A stretch of 64,000 nucleotides of DNA from Plotosus lineatus (taxonomy: Eukaryota > Chordata > Actinopteri > Siluriformes > Plotosidae), in NCBI GenBank assembly GCA_024760905.1, contig CM045738.1, positions 45,819,797 through 45,883,796 on the forward strand. The letters run 5' to 3'. Of this stretch, positions 44,802 through 64,000 are shown one piece after another (position 1 is the stretch's first letter; every line of letters begins with the position of its first letter). A program made the translations under genes and the position numbers. The notes beneath the pieces are model-generated. The model saw nothing but the letters and a program-made list of their open reading frames with translations, was not told where the DNA came from and did not search any database.

Positions 44802-45580
44802 TACTCAGAAATTAGTTTATAGCTGAACTTTATGAGGTTGAGTTTGTTGATCAGCTCAGCAGCCTTCTGAAAGTTTCACCTCAGAATAAAGAAAGCACTC
44901 CGAGTGCGAGGTACCTGCATTCTCAATGGATTCTTATAACTTAGCATTGTTGTAATGCGATGTCTCCCCCTAGTGGGCGTCTGATGGACATTTTGTCCCA
45001 TATGAAAGAACAGGGACTTTTCAGGATTTGGGGATTTTGGAAGGCCCCTGCACAAATAACCTTCCAGAATTAAATGGGTTTTTAAAAATTGGATCCAAAT
45101 CTGTTCAGAACATCTGAAGTAATGTTGCATACAACAAACAAACAGAGGTGAGAACATAATCTCCTGGCAGAGGTGATTAATCTCTGTAATAACCAAAGTC
45201 AGGTCACAGCTCAAAGGACGAGAGAGACCCAACACACTGGGGAGACACGGCATGATGGGAAATCAGAGTCTGCTCTACTATCACAGGATGTTACTGTCTA
45301 GTTCAGGCTGATGTCGCAAACTATGTGTGACCTTCACATGACCTTGAGTTGGCTTATAGAGATATCTAAGCAAGTGCTGAATTCTAACGTCGGTCTCTTT
45401 GAAGACTGACTGTATCACAGTGGCGTGAGTAGGTGGTCCCATATCAAAGACTTCATCTTATGTTCTGATTTTTTTTTTTAAATCGTGAGTGTAAATGGCA
45501 ATTTGACCAATTAATTAATTTGACAAATTATGGTTCCAAAAGACACTCACACCCAGATGGCAAGTGGCTTTATTTAATTC
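44802..45580. other. No gene seen
   Basis: Expected neighbourhood of the dhx35 3' end, but no convincing terminal exon or clustered polyadenylation signals could be assigned. Confidence 0.45.
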
Positions 45581-45583
45581 ATA

Positions 45584-45678
45584 CACACACACACACACAC
45601 ACATGCGCGCGCGCGCACACACACACACGCGTGCACACACACACACACACACACACGCGTGCCCACACACACATACAC

Positions 45679-45720
<42 letters not shown>

Positions 45721-45745
45721 GCGTGCACACACACACACACACACA
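45584..45745. repeat. (CA)n with repeated GCGCGC interruptions
   Basis: About 160 bp. CA runs are broken at regular spacing by ACGCGTG and GCGCGCGC, giving alternating purine-pyrimidine sequence throughout. Confidence 0.93.
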
Positions 45746-45910
45746 AAAAAACACTGTGATTATGACTTTCTTTCATTCTTTTTCTTGATGCCCAGCATCC
45801 TGTCTCTTAGCTTCAACTCTTCAACAAACTCAACTCTCATGCCCTCACCCAGGGATAACTCCCTGTTCTCGCTTCCATTCCAAAAACAAATGACAAAAAC
45901 TCCAACTCTT

Positions 45911-45978
45911 CTTGAGGAAATTTCTGGAATTATTCATCATGACTAGTGGTGATGAATAATTCCAGAAATTTCCTCAAG
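45911..45978. repeat. Perfect hairpin, 29-bp arms, 10-nt loop
   Basis: Left arm 45911-45939 (CTTGAGGAAATTTCTGGAA onward) is the exact reverse complement of 45950-45978. It lies about 310 bp beyond the last recognised dhx35 exon on the 3' side. Confidence 0.95.
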
Positions 45979-46292
45979 AATCATTTTTTCAGAACTCGAC
46001 TGACAATCACAGCACAAGTTGGGTGTGAAAGAAGCACAAAATAGAGGTGTGAAATAATTTAAAGATTTAAGTTTGAGACAGAGTGCATAGTCAGTGTGAG
46101 AAAACTACACACAAATCCCATATATCAAAAATCCATATCGTATAACATGTACACACCCACCAGCAACCAACTTAAAGTGAAACTGGCAACCTATCGCTCT
46201 CATTATGCAGAAAACAGAAACAATGAGCAAAGAACATTCTTAAAGAAGTATCAGAAAGAAATCTTTGTTTGGGTGTGTGTGTGTGTTCATAC

Positions 46293-64000
<17,708 letters not shown>

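Noticed and set aside
45770..45940. Minus-strand open stretch ending [12 protein letters not shown] as a possible dhx35 terminal exon
   Set aside because: It has no good acceptor with a pyrimidine tract, and the residues do not resemble the known DHX35 tail. It could be any open stretch.

Overview
The window is vertebrate nuclear DNA, almost certainly from a ray-finned (teleost) fish. The evidence is one spliced gene with a vertebrate-type protein, dense (CA)n and (TA)n microsatellites, Tc1-like and hAT transposons, RTE-type LINEs, and several families of tRNA-derived SINEs ending in GAAT/TGAA tails. I see no prokaryotic, viral or organellar genes, no CRISPR array, and no convincing free-standing tRNA or rRNA gene. 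The species cannot be named from sequence alone.

The only host gene I can support is dhx35, a DEAH-box RNA helicase associated with the spliceosome. It runs on the minus strand from the right edge (position 64000) to about 46293. Sixteen exons can be placed with consistent GT/AG borders and phases. They encode about 548 residues, from just before helicase motif II (DEAH) through motifs III to VI and the C-terminal helicase-associated and OB-fold region. Exons carrying the N-terminus and motif I lie beyond the right edge. A final tail exon of perhaps 14 residues was not found. The introns are packed with nested transposons, and several splice sites lie beside GT repeats.

Positions 1 to about 46000, downstream of dhx35, look like a repeat-rich intergenic desert. 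They hold two long but broken RTE LINEs (about 7.7-10.8 kb and 35.7-38.2 kb) with shorter fragments, two remnants of another non-LTR element (3.5-4.1 and 14.4-15.0 kb), an interrupted Tc1 transposase pseudogene (32.6-34.1 kb), a deleted Tc1 element with long inverted ends (30.9-31.6 kb), many SINEs, palindromic MITEs and microsatellites. A few low-repeat, moderately GC-rich blocks could be conserved non-coding elements, but this needs comparative alignment.

The most unusual observation is a second copy of one dhx35 exon with both flanking intron stretches at 10.9-11.8 kb. It lies about 35 kb beyond the last recognised exon and in the same orientation, and its reading frame and splice sites are intact. 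Other notable structures are a perfect 39-bp-arm hairpin at 6.4 kb, a perfect 29-bp-arm hairpin at 45.9 kb, a foldback element inside the Tc1 transposase, a two-family composite transposon amplified as one unit, and a SINE that appears to have borrowed both of its non-tRNA parts from the resident RTE LINE.
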